From Mixta sp. Marseille-Q2659 (GTDB lineage: Bacteria; Pseudomonadota; Gammaproteobacteria; Enterobacterales; Enterobacteriaceae), in the NCBI RefSeq assembly GCF_940807255.1, contig NZ_CALNWY010000002.1, forward strand, positions 186,001 to 250,000: 64,000 bases of DNA. Direction: 5' to 3'. The notes below the pieces were generated by a model. That model saw nothing but the letters and a program-made list of their open reading frames with translations, did not search any database and had not been told where the DNA came from. The translations under genes and the position numbers were made by a program. Positions 50,115 to 59,842 of the stretch are shown here, in pieces; positions within the stretch are counted from its first letter, which is position 1, and every line of letters starts with the position of its first letter.

Positions 50115-50429
50115 TCAGGCCAACATGCCCGCACCCCGGCAATTTGGCGAGGAGAGAACCGTATCCTGTAATCCTTCCCATTCTTTTAGCGTATAGGTAT
50201 GCAGCGCCAACGCGTGAACGCCGCCCGCCAGTTCCTCGCTCAATGTGCTGTAAATAGCACGATGACGCATTAAAAATCGCTGGTCAGTAAAGTAGTCGCT
50301 AACGATCACCACTTTGAAGTGGCTTTCCGATCCAGCAGGGACATTATGACGATAACTCTCATCATGAACTTCCAGGTGGGCCGGTTGAAATGCCGTTCTT
50401 AACTTTTCTTCTATTTGTTCGCGAATCAT
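50115..50429 (-). CDS. bolA: Stress morphogen BolA
   Basis: 104 residues from ATG 50429 ([20 protein letters not shown]), about the E. coli length. The BolA fold motif [24 protein letters not shown] contains the conserved histidine used to bind iron-sulphur clusters with monothiol glutaredoxins, and [15 protein letters not shown] is also typical. BolA reshapes cells and acts as a transcription regulator in stationary phase. GGAGTGGAAG precedes the start. It lies upstream of tig and divergent from yajG. Confidence 0.95.
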   Translation of the reverse strand: MIREQIEEKLRTAFQPAHLEVHDESYRHNVPAGSESHFKVVIVSDYFTDQRFLMRHRAIYSTLSEELAGGVHALALHTYTLKEWEGLQDTVLSSPNCRGAGMLA

Positions 50430-50706
50430 GACTTCCACTCCTCTACGGCAGAGAGCTACGCCCCATCCTTATAAATATTAGTCGGTTTTCAACCGTTTCC
50501 GCATCTATTGTGAAAAAAACTGTACCGCTTGTTACCAGGCCCTCATGCCGCTCGATTGAACCGCAGGGCGAACAATACGCAGGCGCGCTAAAAAAACAAA
50601 CGAAGTGATGAATTTACGTGCGGCCAGGACTTTCTTCACAGAAAGGCAATGATATGATGGCCGCTGTTTTGTCAGCAATATCATTCAGACTTACGAGAAA
50701 ATAAGC

Positions 50707-51285
50707 ATGTTAAAAAAACTCTTTTTCCCTCTGCTGGCTGTCTTCATCCTGGCTGGCTGTGCGAATAACAGCAATACAATTGATGTACAGCCTGCGATTA
50801 AGCTGCCTCAGCAGGATCCCAGTCTGATGGGCGTAACGGTCAGCATTAACGGCGCCGATCAACGTTCCGACCAGGCGCTGGCAAAAGTCAACCGTGACAG
50901 CCAGCTGGTTACCCTGACGCCAAGCCGCGATCTGCGTTTCCTGTTACAGGAAGTGCTGGAGAAACAGATGACGGCGCGCGGTTATATGGTTGGCCCTAAC
51001 GGTGCAGTAGATCTGCAAATCGTGGTGAACAACCTGTACGCCGATGTTACCCAGGGTAACCTGCGTTACAGCATTACCACCAAGGCAGACATTTCTATTA
51101 TTGCCAGCGCGAAAAACGGCAATAAACAGGTGAAAAACTATCGTCAGACCTACAGCGTTGAAGGCGCCTTTAACGCAACCAATGAAAAAATTACCAAAGC
51201 CGTTAACTCTACGCTAAGCGATGTCATTTCCGATATGGCACAGGACACCAGCGTCAGCACCTTTATTAAACAAAACGCGCGTTAA
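50707..51285 (+). CDS. yajG: YajG-family lipoprotein
   Basis: 192 residues matching YajG. The signal peptide MLKKLFFPLLAVFILAG ends before lipid cysteine 18, and Ala/Asn follow, so outer-membrane sorting by Lol is expected. The rest is a single soluble domain (SLMGVTVSINGADQRSDQAL ... DLRFLLQEVLEKQMTARGY). The function is not known. The gene sits 54 bp before ampG in the same direction, as in E. coli, and may be cotranscribed with it. Confidence 0.93.
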   Translation: MLKKLFFPLLAVFILAGCANNSNTIDVQPAIKLPQQDPSLMGVTVSINGADQRSDQALAKVNRDSQLVTLTPSRDLRFLLQEVLEKQMTARGYMVGPNGAVDLQIVVNNLYADVTQGNLRYSITTKADISIIASAKNGNKQVKNYRQTYSVEGAFNATNEKITKAVNSTLSDVISDMAQDTSVSTFIKQNAR

Positions 51286-51339
51286 TGATGACCGGCGGCC
51301 TGGCAGGATGCCGGGCCTGCCTACAGGAAAAGCATAATT

Positions 51340-52803
51340 ATGGATAACCATCTTCTGCGCATGTTCACGCAGCGCAATGCAGTCCTTTTGTTACTGCTGG
51401 GTTTTGCTTCCGGTTTGCCCCTCGCACTCACCTCCGGCACGCTTCAGGCCTGGATGACAGTAGAAGGTGTGGATCTTAAAACCATCGGCTTTTTTTCGCT
51501 GGTTGGACAAGCCTATGTTTTTAAGTTTCTCTGGTCTCCCCTGATGGATCGCTTTACGCCGCCTTTTTTAGGTCGTCGTCGGGGTTGGCTGTTTATTTCA
51601 CAACTCCTGCTGATTGGCGGCATTGCGCTGATGGGCAGTATGGAGCCTTCGCGTCATCTTACCCTGCTGGCCGCGTTGGCGGTGCTGGTCGCCTTTTGCT
51701 CCGCCTCGCAGGACATCGTTTTTGATGCGTGGAAAACCGATATTCTGCCGCCGGAAGAGCGCGGCAGCGGTGCGGCGGTTACCGTGCTTGGCTATCGCCT
51801 GGCGATGCTGGTTTCAGGCGGCCTGGCTTTATGGCTGGCGGATCGCTATCTGGGCTGGCAGGCAACCTACTGGCTGATGGCATTAATGATGGTGCCTGGA
51901 TTAATTGCCACTCTGCTGGCGCGCGAACCAACCGATGTTGTTGCCCGACCGCAAACGCTGGAAGAAGCCGTCGTTGCGCCGTTGCGTGACTTCTTTAACC
52001 GTAACAACGCCTGGTTAATGCTTTCGCTGATCGTCCTTTATAAGCTCGGCGATGCTTTTGCCGCCAGCCTTACCACGACTTTCCTTATTCGCGGCGTCGG
52101 CTTTTCCGCAGGCGATGTCGGGCTGGTCAACAAATCCCTCGGCCTGCTGGCCACCATTATCGGCGCGCTGTATGGCGGCATGTTAATGCAGCGGCTGAGC
52201 CTGTTTCGGGCGCTGATGTTGTTTGGCGTGCTACAGGCGTTTTCCAATCTCGCCTACTGGCTACTGTCGGTGACGCCGCCACATATGTGGAGCATGGCCA
52301 GCGCCGTGTTTGCGGAGAATCTGTGCGGCGGCATGGGTACCGCAGCATTTGTCGCTTTGTTAATGAGCCTCTGCAACCGTTCATTTTCGGCTACGCAATT
52401 TGCGTTGCTGTCGGCGCTGTCAGCGGTGGGGCGCGTTTATGTTGGCCCGGCGGCGGGCTGGCTGGTTGAACTCTGGGGTTGGCCGGGGTTCTATGCATTT
52501 TCGGTGGTGGCCGCCCTGCCCGGTTTGCTGCTGTTGTCCGTCAGTAAACAGAGCCTGCTACAGCCGCAGTTTACACCTCGTCAGCACTGGCCCTCCGCCT
52601 ATCGCTGGGCGCTACGCCTGCTGGCTGCGGGCGCTGGACTGCTGGCGATTTGGCTGGTCGCGCTGGCGCTGGAAGCCGGTGCGATCATCGCACTGCCTCC
52701 TCTGCTTCCTTTATTTAATGTCGGCTGTCTGCTGCTTTTTATCGGTATATTTACCGGTACGCTGCTGGACTACCTGGCGCAACGGAAGTTGTTATCCGCT
52801 TAA
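51340..52803 (+). CDS. ampG: Muropeptide permease AmpG
   Basis: 487 residues, E. coli AmpG having 491. A major-facilitator-type inner-membrane protein with about 12-14 helices. The family motifs are FASGLPLALTSGTLQAWM at the start, FLWSPLMDRFTPPFLGRRRGW between helices 2 and 3, and ASQDIVFDAWKTDILPPEERG. It imports GlcNAc-anhydroMurNAc peptides for cell-wall recycling and so feeds the AmpR signal for AmpC induction. No ampR or ampC gene lies in the window. Confidence 0.95.
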   Translation: MDNHLLRMFTQRNAVLLLLLGFASGLPLALTSGTLQAWMTVEGVDLKTIGFFSLVGQAYVFKFLWSPLMDRFTPPFLGRRRGWLFISQLLLIGGIALMGSMEPSRHLTLLAALAVLVAFCSASQDIVFDAWKTDILPPEERGSGAAVTVLGYRLAMLVSGGLALWLADRYLGWQATYWLMALMMVPGLIATLLAREPTDVVARPQTLEEAVVAPLRDFFNRNNAWLMLSLIVLYKLGDAFAASLTTTFLIRGVGFSAGDVGLVNKSLGLLATIIGALYGGMLMQRLSLFRALMLFGVLQAFSNLAYWLLSVTPPHMWSMASAVFAENLCGGMGTAAFVALLMSLCNRSFSATQFALLSALSAVGRVYVGPAAGWLVELWGWPGFYAFSVVAALPGLLLLSVSKQSLLQPQFTPRQHWPSAYRWALRLLAAGAGLLAIWLVALALEAGAIIALPPLLPLFNVGCLLLFIGIFTGTLLDYLAQRKLLSA

Positions 52804-53241
52804 TTAAGCCGGGCGGCAAAATAATTTCCGTCCGGTCTCAAATAAGAGGCGGTGGTAAATTAAAACCATCGCTATTTTCGCAGAAAAAATTATCCGCCCA
52901 GTTTAACAATCAACGTCTAATATTAAAAAACGGTGCGTAATTATTTATGTTTAATAATTATCATCGAAATGATGCAAACTTGTTAAACTATTGAGGCTTG
53001 ATTACGTTGTTTAGATTCATCCTTTCCTTGAACCCATTCAGGTCATCTTTTTTCGTTATATTAACCCAAACACCTGTCCCCATTAATATTCTGTCACTTT
53101 CCGTAACAGATGTGACACCCTTGGCAAAAGGTGTCAACACCCTTCTGACACGTTCTTAAGCTGGTTTACACTGCATAAACCTTCCCGTAAAATGCCGCCA
53201 CACTTAAACGACAATAGAGCCCTTGTCATTGAGGTCGTTAA
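52804..53241. other. AT-rich control region between ampG and cyoA
   Basis: 438 bases without a gene. It starts with an imperfect hairpin (52809-52835, CCGGGCGG against CCGTCCGG) that could end ampG. An AT-rich stretch and an operator-like dyad (53113-53136) follow. A plausible cyo promoter has CTGACA at 53145-53150 and TACACT at 53167-53172, 16 bp apart. In E. coli this region is repressed by ArcA and Fnr. Confidence 0.5.
53113..53136. promoter_or_regulatory. Operator-like dyad upstream of cyoA
   Basis: TGACACC (53113-53119) and GGTGTCA (53130-53136) face each other around a 10-nt centre that is itself partly symmetrical. It lies just upstream of the predicted cyo -35 box. The binding protein is not identified. 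Confidence 0.4.
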
Positions 53242-54168
53242 ATGAGACTCAGGAAATACAATAAAAGTTTGGGGATTTTGTCATTAATTGCAGGCACTTT
53301 ATTGTTAAGTGGCTGTGATAGTGCGTTGTTAAATCCCAAAGGACAGGTTGCAATGGAGCAACGTTCGCTGATACTGACGGCTTTTGGCCTGATGTTGATC
53401 GTTGTTATTCCCGCGATTCTGATGGCCGTGATTTTCGCATGGAAATATCGTGCGTCTAACACAAATGCAAAATACAGCCCTAACTGGTCCCACTCCAATA
53501 AAGTGGAAGCGGTGGTCTGGACCGTTCCGATCCTGATCATTCTCTTCCTTGGCGTGCTGACCTGGAAATCAACCCATGCGCTGGAACCAGGCAAGCCGCT
53601 TGCTTCTGACGTTAAACCGGTTGAGATCGATGTAGTGGCACTGGACTGGAAATGGCTGTTCATTTATCCAGAACAGGGTATTGCGACGGTTAATGAGATT
53701 GCGTTCCCGGCCAATACGCCGGTGAGCTTCAAGATCACCTCAAACTCCGTTATGAACTCCTTCTTTATTCCTACCCTCGGCAGCCAGATTTATGCGATGG
53801 CGGGTATGCAGACCAAACTGCACCTGATTGCTAATGAGCCGGGTACCTTTAATGGTATTTCGTCTAACTTTAGCGGCCGCGGTTTCTCAGGAATGAAGTT
53901 TAAAGCAATTGCTACGGCCGATCAGGCTGGCTTCGAGCAGTGGGTAGCAAAAGCGAAACAGGCACCGAATACCTTAACCACCATGGATGAGTTCGAGAAA
54001 CTGGCTGCGCCAAGCGAAAATCATCCGGTTGAGTACTTCTCCAGTGCAAATCCTGAATTGTTCAAACAAGTTATTGAAAAATTCAAGATGAACCACGGGA
54101 CGATGGACATGTCAGGTCATGAAGGCATGGACATGAGTGAAGCCTCTCACGCGGGAGCCGAGGAATAA
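53242..54168 (+). CDS. cyoA: Cytochrome bo3 ubiquinol oxidase subunit II
   Basis: 308 residues. A lipoprotein signal (LLLSGC, lipid cysteine 25) is followed by two membrane helices (about 45-70 and 90-110) and a cupredoxin domain that lacks the CuA ligands, as expected of quinol oxidases. The domain includes [22 protein letters not shown] and [17 protein letters not shown]. The C-terminal tail is Met/His-rich ([21 protein letters not shown]), a little unusual and able in principle to bind metal. First gene of cyoABCDE. GAGG precedes ATG 53242. Confidence 0.96.
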   Translation: MRLRKYNKSLGILSLIAGTLLLSGCDSALLNPKGQVAMEQRSLILTAFGLMLIVVIPAILMAVIFAWKYRASNTNAKYSPNWSHSNKVEAVVWTVPILIILFLGVLTWKSTHALEPGKPLASDVKPVEIDVVALDWKWLFIYPEQGIATVNEIAFPANTPVSFKITSNSVMNSFFIPTLGSQIYAMAGMQTKLHLIANEPGTFNGISSNFSGRGFSGMKFKAIATADQAGFEQWVAKAKQAPNTLTTMDEFEKLAAPSENHPVEYFSSANPELFKQVIEKFKMNHGTMDMSGHEGMDMSEASHAGAEE

Positions 54169-54172
54169 TACG

Positions 54173-56155
54173 ATGTTCGGAAAATTAACACTGGATGCAG
54201 TACCGTATCATGAGCCGATTATCATGGTTACGGTGGCCGCCATCATTCTTGGTGGTCTGGCGCTTGTCGCTGCGCTGACTTACTTCGGTAAGTGGAAATA
54301 TTTGTGGGCCGAATGGCTGACGTCAGTCGACCACAAAAAACTGGGGATCATGTATGTGATCCTGGCATTCGTCATGTTGATTCGTGGCTTTGCCGACGCC
54401 ATCATGATGCGCGGCCAGCAAATGTTGGCCTCCGCCGGGGAAGCAGGTTTCCTGCCGCCTCATCACTACGATCAGATCTTTACCGCCCACGGCGTTATCA
54501 TGATCTTCTTCGTAGCGATGCCGTTTGTTGTCGGTCTGATGAACATTGCTGTTCCTTTGCAGATTGGCGCACGCGACGTGGCATTCCCATTCCTTAACAA
54601 CCTGAGCTTCTGGTTCACCGCTGTCGGCGTGATTCTGGTTAACCTGTCACTGGGCGTAGGTGAATTCGCTCAGACCGGTTGGCTGGCTTATCCGCCGCTG
54701 TCAGGTGCAGAATACAGTCCGGGCGTTGGGGTTGATTACTGGATTTGGAGTCTGCAGCTTTCCGGTATCGGTACGACATTAACGGGTATTAACTTCTTCG
54801 TTACTATCCTGAAAATGCGTGCGCCGGGCATGACCATGTTCAAAATGCCGGTATTTACCTGGGCATCGCTCTGTACTAACGTCCTGATCATCGCTGCGTT
54901 CCCGGTGCTTACCGTCACGCTGGCGCTGCTGACCCTTGACCGTTATCTGGGCTTCCATTTCTTTACCAATGATATGGGTGGCAACATGATGATGTATGTC
55001 AACCTGATCTGGGTATGGGGCCATCCGGAAGTTTATATTCTGGTTCTGCCGGTGTTCGGCGTGTTCTCAGAAGTTGTTGCGACGTTCTCCAAAAAACGCC
55101 TGTTTGGTTACACCTCACTGGTATGGGCAACGGTTGTTATCACCATTCTGTCCTTCATCGTTTGGCTGCACCACTTCTTTACTATGGGTGCGGGCGCGAA
55201 CGTTAACGCCTTCTTCGGCATTATGACGATGATTATCGCCATCCCGACCGGCGTTAAGATCTTTAACTGGCTGTTCACCATGTACCAGGGCCGCATTCAG
55301 ATGCACTCTGCCATGCTGTGGACCGTAGGCTTCCTGGTCACCTTCTCTGTAGGTGGTATGACCGGCGTTCTGCTGGCGGTTCCGGGTGCTGACTTCGTTC
55401 TGCACAACAGTCTGTTCCTGATCGCGCATTTCCATAACGTGATTATCGGTGGTGTGGTATTCGGTTGTATGGCCGGTGTGACCTACTGGTTCCCGAAAGC
55501 ATTTGGTTTCACACTGAACGAAACCTGGGGTAAACGCGCTTTCTGGTTCTGGATTATCGGCTTCTTCACCGCCTTTATGCCGCTGTACGCGCTGGGCTTT
55601 ATGGGTATGACCCGTCGTCTGAGCCAGGATATTGATCCGCAGTTCCATTCACTGCTGGTCGTTGCCGCTGTCGGTGCTGCTCTGATCGGTATGGGTATCA
55701 TCTGCCAGGTCATCATGTTCTGGGTATCTATTCGCGATCGTCACCTGAACCGCGATCTGACCGGTGACCCGTGGGGTGGTCGTACGCTGGAGTGGTCAAC
55801 CTCTTCTCCGCCGCCGTTCTATAACTTCGCAGTGGTTCCGCACATCAACGAGCGCGATGCCTTCTGGGAAATGAAAGAAAAAGGCGAAGCGTATAAGCAG
55901 CCTGCACATTACGAAGAGATCCACATGCCGAAAAACAGCGGCGCGGGCCTGATTATTGCCCTGTTCGCAACGGTCTTTGGTTTCGCTGCCATCTGGCATA
56001 TCTGGTGGCTGATGGGTCTGTCCTTCGTGGCGATGATTGTTAGCTGGATCATTAAAAGCTTCGATGAAGATGTTGATTACTACGTTCCGGTCAAAGAGAT
56101 CGAAGCAATTGAGAATCAGCACTTCAAAGATATCAGCAAAGCAGGTCTGAAATAA
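54173..56155 (+). CDS. cyoB: Cytochrome bo3 ubiquinol oxidase subunit I
   Basis: 660 residues from ATG 54173 ([15 protein letters not shown]), preceded by GAGGAATAATACG. The haem-copper oxidase core with about 15 helices. Haem b and o and CuB ligands are present ([29 protein letters not shown] with the His-Tyr crosslink; [23 protein letters not shown]). The D and K proton-channel residues are conserved. It reduces oxygen and pumps protons. It lies 4 bp after cyoA and overlaps cyoC by one base. Confidence 0.98.
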   Translation: MFGKLTLDAVPYHEPIIMVTVAAIILGGLALVAALTYFGKWKYLWAEWLTSVDHKKLGIMYVILAFVMLIRGFADAIMMRGQQMLASAGEAGFLPPHHYDQIFTAHGVIMIFFVAMPFVVGLMNIAVPLQIGARDVAFPFLNNLSFWFTAVGVILVNLSLGVGEFAQTGWLAYPPLSGAEYSPGVGVDYWIWSLQLSGIGTTLTGINFFVTILKMRAPGMTMFKMPVFTWASLCTNVLIIAAFPVLTVTLALLTLDRYLGFHFFTNDMGGNMMMYVNLIWVWGHPEVYILVLPVFGVFSEVVATFSKKRLFGYTSLVWATVVITILSFIVWLHHFFTMGAGANVNAFFGIMTMIIAIPTGVKIFNWLFTMYQGRIQMHSAMLWTVGFLVTFSVGGMTGVLLAVPGADFVLHNSLFLIAHFHNVIIGGVVFGCMAGVTYWFPKAFGFTLNETWGKRAFWFWIIGFFTAFMPLYALGFMGMTRRLSQDIDPQFHSLLVVAAVGAALIGMGIICQVIMFWVSIRDRHLNRDLTGDPWGGRTLEWSTSSPPPFYNFAVVPHINERDAFWEMKEKGEAYKQPAHYEEIHMPKNSGAGLIIALFATVFGFAAIWHIWWLMGLSFVAMIVSWIIKSFDEDVDYYVPVKEIEAIENQHFKDISKAGLK

Positions 56156-56766
56156 TGGCACAAACACTGTCTAAACAGCACGACGCCCATGCGGAGCATG
56201 GGCATCACGATGCGGGAGCCAATAAAGTTTTTGGCTTCTGGATCTACCTGATGAGCGACTGCATTATCTTCGCAACCCTGTTTGCGACCTATGCAGTTAT
56301 GGTCAACAACACAGCTGGCGGCCCGGCAGGTAAAGACATTTTCGAACTGCCGTTCGTACTGGTTGAAACCGCCCTGCTGCTGTTGAGTTCCATTACTTAC
56401 GGTATGGCCGTTATCGGCATGAACAATGGCAGCAAAGGCGCGGTTAACCGCTGGCTGGCGCTGACCTTCCTGTTCGGTCTTGGCTTTATCGGGATGGAAA
56501 TCTACGAGTTCCATCACCTGATCGCTGAAGGTTTCGGCCCGGATCGCAGCGGCTTCCTGTCCGGCTTCTTTACGCTGGTTGGTACCCACGGTCTGCACGT
56601 AACTTCTGGTCTGATCTGGATGCTGGTGCTGATGTTCCAGATCGCTAAAAATGGTCTGACTGCGACTAACCGCGCACGCGTTATGTGCCTGAGCCTGTTC
56701 TGGCACTTCCTCGACGTGGTATGGATCTGCGTATTTACCGTTGTTTATCTGATGGGGGCCATGTAA
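56155..56766 (+). CDS. cyoC: Cytochrome bo3 ubiquinol oxidase subunit III
   Basis: 203 residues, E. coli CyoC having 204. Five membrane helices. An N-terminal His-rich stretch ([13 protein letters not shown]) is followed by [20 protein letters not shown], and the conserved [14 protein letters not shown] and [17 protein letters not shown] motifs. It stabilises the oxidase complex. Its ATG overlaps the cyoB stop (TAATG) and its own stop overlaps cyoD, so the operon is tightly coupled. Confidence 0.97.
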   Translation: MAQTLSKQHDAHAEHGHHDAGANKVFGFWIYLMSDCIIFATLFATYAVMVNNTAGGPAGKDIFELPFVLVETALLLLSSITYGMAVIGMNNGSKGAVNRWLALTFLFGLGFIGMEIYEFHHLIAEGFGPDRSGFLSGFFTLVGTHGLHVTSGLIWMLVLMFQIAKNGLTATNRARVMCLSLFWHFLDVVWICVFTVVYLMGAM

Positions 56767-57098
56767 TGAGTCATTCTGTTAACGAACATGGCGCTTCTCA
56801 CGGCAGCGTGAAGTCATACATGATTGGCTTCATCCTCTCTATCATCCTGACGGCAATCCCGTTCTGGATGGTAATGGATGGCGGCGCTTCGCATGGCACA
56901 ATTCTCAGCGTGGTTCTGGTGTGTGCGGTAGTTCAGGTGCTGGTTCACCTGGTCTTCTTCCTGCATCTGGATACCAAATCTGAAGGCGGCTGGAACTTTG
57001 TGGCGATTGTCTTCTCCGCCATAATTATCCTGATTGTCGTCGTCGGCTCGCTGTGGATCATGTGGAACCTCAACTACAACATGATGATGTCCCACTAA
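56766..57098 (+). CDS. cyoD: Cytochrome bo3 ubiquinol oxidase subunit IV
   Basis: 110 residues from ATG 56766, overlapping the cyoC stop by one base. Three membrane helices (about 18-38, 44-66, 78-100) with the conserved [14 protein letters not shown] motif. The small subunit helps assemble the CuB site of subunit I. It is followed 10 bp later by cyoE. Confidence 0.96.
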   Translation: MSHSVNEHGASHGSVKSYMIGFILSIILTAIPFWMVMDGGASHGTILSVVLVCAVVQVLVHLVFFLHLDTKSEGGWNFVAIVFSAIIILIVVVGSLWIMWNLNYNMMMSH

Positions 57099-57108
57099 AG
57101 AGTCGCTC

Positions 57109-58000
57109 GTGATGATTAAGCAATACCTGCAAGTAACAAAACCAGGAATTATTTTCGGGAATTTAATTTCTGTTATCGGGGGTTTTCTGCTGGCTTCGAA
57201 AGGCAGTATTGATTACACCCTGTTTCTCACCGCCCTGGTTGGTGTCTCACTGGTGGTCGCATCAGGTTGTGTTTATAACAACTTTATCGACCGGGACATC
57301 GACAGAAAAATGGAGAGAACCAAGAATCGAGTGCTGGTTAAAGGCCTCATCTCTCCGAAAGTAACCCTGGTTTATGCAACCGCTTTAGGTATTGCTGGCT
57401 TTGCGTTGCTGTATTTCGGAGCAAACCCGCTGGCCATGTGGCTGGCGGTTATGGGCTTCGTGGTATACGTCGGCATTTACAGCCTCTATATGAAGCGTAA
57501 ATCGGTCTACGGTACGCTGATTGGTAGTCCTGTCCGGCGCTGCGCCGCCGGTCATTGGCTACTGCGCAGTGACTAACGAGTTTGATGCTGGCGCGCTGAT
57601 CCTGTTGGCGATCTTTAGCCTGTGGCAGATGCCGCATTCCTATGCGATAGCTATCTTCCGCTTTAAAGATTACCAGGCGGCGAACATTCCGGTTCTGCCG
57701 GTAGTGAAAGGCATTTCCGTGGCGAAAAATCATATTACGCTCTACATTCTGGCGTTTATGATTGCCACGCTGATGCTGACGTTGGGCGGCTACGCTGGCT
57801 ACAAATATCTGGTGGTTGCGGCGGCAGTCAGCGTGTGGTGGCTGGGTATGGCGCTTTCAGGCTACAAAACCTCAAACGATCGCGTTTGGGCACGTAAACT
57901 GTTTGTGTTCTCCATTGTGGCTATCACAGCGCTGAGCGTAATGATGTCGGTTGATTTTATGGCGCCGGCATCGCAGAACCTGCTGACTTACGTACGCTAA
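57109..58000 (+). pseudogene. cyoE: Haem O synthase (protohaem farnesyltransferase), frameshifted
   Basis: CyoE farnesylates haem B to make haem O for cytochrome bo3. The first frame, from GTG 57109 ([20 protein letters not shown]), carries the prenyl-binding motif [18 protein letters not shown] and runs correctly to YGTLIGS. It then leaves the family sequence at [10 protein letters not shown] and stops at 57576. The family sequence resumes in the +1 frame as [21 protein letters not shown] and continues to 58000 ([32 protein letters not shown] is intact). One extra base, T or C within 57526-57530 (AGTCCTG for AGCCTG or AGTCTG), explains it. If real, haem O and bo3 oxidase activity should be lost. 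Confidence 0.87.
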
Positions 58001-58016
58001 ACGTAAGCACATCACT

Positions 58017-58044
58017 AAGGGCGCTTATTGCGCCCTTTCTTTTT
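58017..58044 (+). terminator. cyo operon rho-independent terminator
   Basis: AAGGGCGC (58017-58024) and GCGCCCTT (58030-58037) form an 8-bp stem followed by TCTTTTT. Confidence 0.9.
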
Positions 58045-58125
58045 GTTACGACTGCTTAAACACTTCTGTTTTACCCGCCCTGCCCTGCTCCGTAAAATAT
58101 TGTCAGTGATAAAACTGAGGTTGTA

Positions 58126-59490
58126 ATGAACGATAACAAAATGACACCGGTTGAGCTGCGAGCAACCTGGGGTTTAGGCACCGTTTTCTCTTTGCGTATG
58201 CTGGGCATGTTTATGGTCCTGCCCGTGCTGACCACTTATGGCATGGCTTTGCAGGGCGCCAGTGAATCACTGATTGGCCTGGCGATTGGGATTTATGGGC
58301 TGGCGCAGGCCATTTTCCAAATCCCGTTCGGGCTGCTTTCTGACCGAATTGGTCGTAAACCGCTGATTGTCGGCGGGCTGCTGGTTTTTGTGCTGGGCAG
58401 TATTATCGCCGCCAGCACCACCTCAATTTGGGGCGTGATTCTGGGCCGCGCCTTACAGGGTTCCGGCGCGATTGCGGCGGCGGTTATGGCCCTGCTTTCC
58501 GATTTGACGCGCGAGCAAAACCGCACCAAGGCGATGGCGTTTATCGGCATCAGCTTTGGCGTCACCTTCGCGATTGCGATGGTGCTGGGCCCGATTATTA
58601 CCCATGCGCTTGGCCTGCACGCGCTGTTCTGGATGATTGCGATTCTGGCCAGCTGCGGCATCCTGATTACCTTGCTGGTGGTGCCCAATGCGCCACATCA
58701 TGTGCTGAACCGCGAGTCGGGCATGGTGAAGGGCAGCATTCGCGAAGTATTAATGCAGCCGCGTCTGTTAAAGCTGAATATCGGCATTCTTTGCCTGCAT
58801 ATTCTGTTGATGTCGAGCTTTGTCGCCCTGCCCGGCCAGTTTGAACAGGCGGGCTTCCCGGCGGAGCAGCACTGGAAAATTTATCTGGTCACGATGCTGG
58901 TCGCTTTTGTCGCCGTGGTGCCTTTTATTATCTATGCCGAAGTTAAACGTCGCATGAAGCGAGTGTTTATCTGCTGTGTGGCACTGATTCTGATTGCCGA
59001 AATCGTATTGTGGGGCGCCGGTAGTCACTTCTGGACGCTGGTTATTGGCGTACAGCTGTTTTTTCTCGCCTTTAACCTGATGGAAGCTATTCTGCCCTCG
59101 TTGATCAGCAAAGAATCACCGGCGGGATATAAAGGCACCGCCATGGGCATCTACTCCACCAGCCAGTTTTTGGGCGTGGCTATTGGCGGAAGCCTGGGCG
59201 GCTGGATTTTCGATCAGTTTGATGCGCAAACGGTATTTTTGATGGGCGCTATCGTTGCCTCTCTGTGGCTGCTGTTGAGCAGCACCATGCAGGAGCCGCC
59301 TTATGTCAGCAGCCTGCGTATCGTGCTGACTGATAATGCGCTTAACGATCCGCGTCTTGAGCAGAAGCTCAAAGCGCAACGCGGTGTCTCTTCGGTCTTT
59401 ATCGTGCCGGAAGAGCGCAGCGCCTATATTAAAATTGACAGTAAAGTGACCAGCCGGGTTGAGCTGGAAGCGCTTATCGCCAGCGCATAA
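58126..59490 (+). CDS. yajR: Major facilitator transporter YajR
   Basis: 454 residues, the E. coli length. Twelve membrane helices carry the MFS motif A in loop 2-3 (GLLSDRIGRKPLIVGG). A cytoplasmic C-terminal YAM domain of ferredoxin-like fold (about residues 390-454, LRIVLTDNALNDPRLEQKLKAQ) sets YajR apart from most transporters. A proton-driven exporter of unknown substrate. ATG 58126 follows TGAGGTTGTA. It is a single-gene unit between two terminators. Confidence 0.94.
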   Translation: MNDNKMTPVELRATWGLGTVFSLRMLGMFMVLPVLTTYGMALQGASESLIGLAIGIYGLAQAIFQIPFGLLSDRIGRKPLIVGGLLVFVLGSIIAASTTSIWGVILGRALQGSGAIAAAVMALLSDLTREQNRTKAMAFIGISFGVTFAIAMVLGPIITHALGLHALFWMIAILASCGILITLLVVPNAPHHVLNRESGMVKGSIREVLMQPRLLKLNIGILCLHILLMSSFVALPGQFEQAGFPAEQHWKIYLVTMLVAFVAVVPFIIYAEVKRRMKRVFICCVALILIAEIVLWGAGSHFWTLVIGVQLFFLAFNLMEAILPSLISKESPAGYKGTAMGIYSTSQFLGVAIGGSLGGWIFDQFDAQTVFLMGAIVASLWLLLSSTMQEPPYVSSLRIVLTDNALNDPRLEQKLKAQRGVSSVFIVPEERSAYIKIDSKVTSRVELEALIASA

Positions 59491-59530
59491 CGGCTTGTCC
59501 TTCCCCGCCTGGAACCCCATCAACAAAATA

Positions 59531-59551
59531 AAGGCCGCATGATGCGGCCTT
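59531..59551 (+). terminator. yajR terminator hairpin
   Basis: AAGGCCGC (59531-59538) and GCGGCCTT (59544-59551) pair around ATGAT. There is only a short T-run. Confidence 0.7.
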
Positions 59552-59724
59552 CAGACATAATTCAAACAGATATGCAAAGGCAATATGGCACGCCTGTCAT
59601 CAAACATCACCGCAGTTTAGGGCACCGGAAGGCAATATTATGCCACCTTCAAAGAAGGGCTCAGTGTTTGCGCAGGTAGGCCAGGCCGATCGTAAAGAAG
59701 CAGAAGATGTCATCCCTGACAGCT

Positions 59725-59752
59725 CGTCCCGCGCCATCCATGGCGCGGGACG
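59725..59752. repeat. Long perfect inverted repeat between yajR and yajQ
   Basis: CGTCCCGCGCCAT (59725-59737) and ATGGCGCGGGACG (59740-59752) are perfectly complementary with only two bases between. It is GC-rich and flanked by AGCT on one side and CTTTACTCTT on the other. It may be a terminator for either gene or one copy of a dispersed palindromic element. Confidence 0.7.
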
Positions 59753-59842
59753 CTTTACTCTTCTGCCTGGCCTGCCTGCGCCTCAGGCTCCAGTGACGTT
59801 TGCCAGATTATGTTCCGCGTAGGGTAATCATTCCCCGATAAA

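Larger units (their letters stand above)
59491..59842. other. Gene-free stretch with two hairpins
   Basis: 352 bases between the convergent yajR and yajQ. It holds the yajR terminator (59531-59551) and a long perfect hairpin (59725-59752). A 60-codon frame at 59640-59822 lacks a ribosome binding site and spans the hairpin, so it is not called. Confidence 0.6.

Noticed and set aside
57520-57535. Possible programmed +1 frameshift in cyoE
   Set aside because: No rare codon, stop codon or Shine-Dalgarno-like stimulator lies at AGT CCT. The family sequence continues with no gap after removal of one base, so an insertion is simpler.
59640-59822. 60-codon frame in the yajR-yajQ spacer
   Set aside because: No ribosome binding site and it runs through a perfect 13-bp palindrome; composition follows the hairpin, not a protein.
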